In this document: piece by piece, positions 31,893-32,021 of the stretch
How the letters are laid out: every line of letters starts with the position of its first letter
How positions within the stretch are numbered: position 1 is the stretch's first letter
NCBI GenBank assembly: GCA_902386535.1
Contig: CABMJK010000045.1
Coordinates: 1-32,021, forward strand
DNA: 32,021 bases
Origin: Candidatus Burarchaeum australiense
GTDB taxonomy: Archaea > Micrarchaeota > Micrarchaeia > Burarchaeales > Burarchaeaceae
Direction of reading: 5' to 3'
Program-made: the position numbers and the translations under genes
Notes under the pieces: model-generated
What the model was told of the DNA's origin: nothing
The model's input: the letters and a program-made list of their open reading frames with translations, nothing else
Databases searched by the model: none

Positions 31893-32021
31893 TTACTTTT
31901 CCTTCGCGTAGCGCGAGGCCAGCTCCTCCAGCGCGCCCCTGAGGATTTCTATTGAAAGCAGGTAATCGTCAATCTTCACGCGCTCCGCGTCAGTGTGGTC
32001 GAGCTTGGAATCGCCCGGCCC
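31893..32021 (-). CDS. M20-family peptidase/deacylase, C-terminal fragment
   Basis: The minus-strand frame enters from the right edge and ends at a TAA (31893-31895). The 42 visible residues begin GPGDSKLDHTDAERVKIDDY and continue LLSIEILRGALEEL. The GPG-x-S-x-LDHT-x-x-E-x(3)-ID-x-YL pattern is the conserved end of the M20 group that includes ArgE, DapE and LysK. Which substrate it uses cannot be told from this fragment. It converges with the membrane protein gene ending at 31882. Confidence 0.8.
   Translation of the reverse strand, partial: GPGDSKLDHTDAERVKIDDYLLSIEILRGALEELASRYAKEK

Overview
The window comes from a GC-rich archaeal chromosome. It carries archaeal information-processing genes (Orc1/Cdc6, MCM, RNA polymerase subunits Rpo7 and Spt4, aIF1A, aIF2-beta, Rio1, fibrillarin, uS15, eS1, eS26, NAC). 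Many starts have an archaeal TATA box 25-35 bases upstream and little or no leader. A TrbC/VirB2-like small membrane protein, a presenilin-like A22 protease, SepF and a tRNA with a non-canonical intron together suggest a DPANN-type lineage such as Micrarchaeota or Diapherotrites. That placement is inference; no rRNA is present to settle it.

Layout. 1-5120: the start of a TrbC/VirB2-like gene on the minus strand, then a plus-strand run of PIN-domain protein, K+-independent H+-pyrophosphatase, Rpo7, Spt4, a metallophosphoesterase and eS26. 5221-7719 (minus): a lipoprotein, an HD-domain phosphohydrolase and Orc1/Cdc6. Orc1/Cdc6 diverges from sepF (7786-8157, plus). 8279-15633 (minus): an unknown protein, TrmJ-like and Mtq2-like methyltransferases, Sua5/YrdC, Rio1, aIF1A, aIF2-beta, an A22 protease and MCM. 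15817-19693 (plus): a large HEYGH zinc peptidase resembling family M49, and MetRS. 19702-20170 (minus): a RelBE-like toxin-antitoxin pair with a clear operator. 20231-21677 (plus): a DUF457-like membrane protein, an intron-bearing tRNA-Lys and fibrillarin. 21680-23897 (minus): an unknown protein and enolase. 23995-30249 (plus): ValRS, an exported HEXXH peptidase, an ITP/XTP pyrophosphatase, uS15, eS1 and NAC. 30287-31882 (plus): three small genes for membrane or signalling-like proteins. The window closes with the C-terminus of an M20 peptidase on the minus strand.

The most notable object is tRNA-Lys(UUU) at 20761-20990, interrupted twice. One intron is at the canonical 37/38 site. A 106-base intron lies in the T loop at 59/60, where a nearly perfect bulge-helix-bulge can be drawn by hand. 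Both introns carry the same two-part palindrome arrangement, and a relative of the first palindrome sits in the leader of mcm. This points to a dispersed palindromic repeat family that occupies tRNA introns and a 5' untranslated region. The tRNA ends 12 bases before the fibrillarin start codon, so the two are probably cotranscribed. A second oddity is uS15, whose conserved N-terminus can only be translated from an ACG codon that follows a good Shine-Dalgarno sequence.

Most genes are housekeeping. There is no CRISPR array, insertion sequence, rRNA or prophage, and no gene-free stretch longer than 300 bases.
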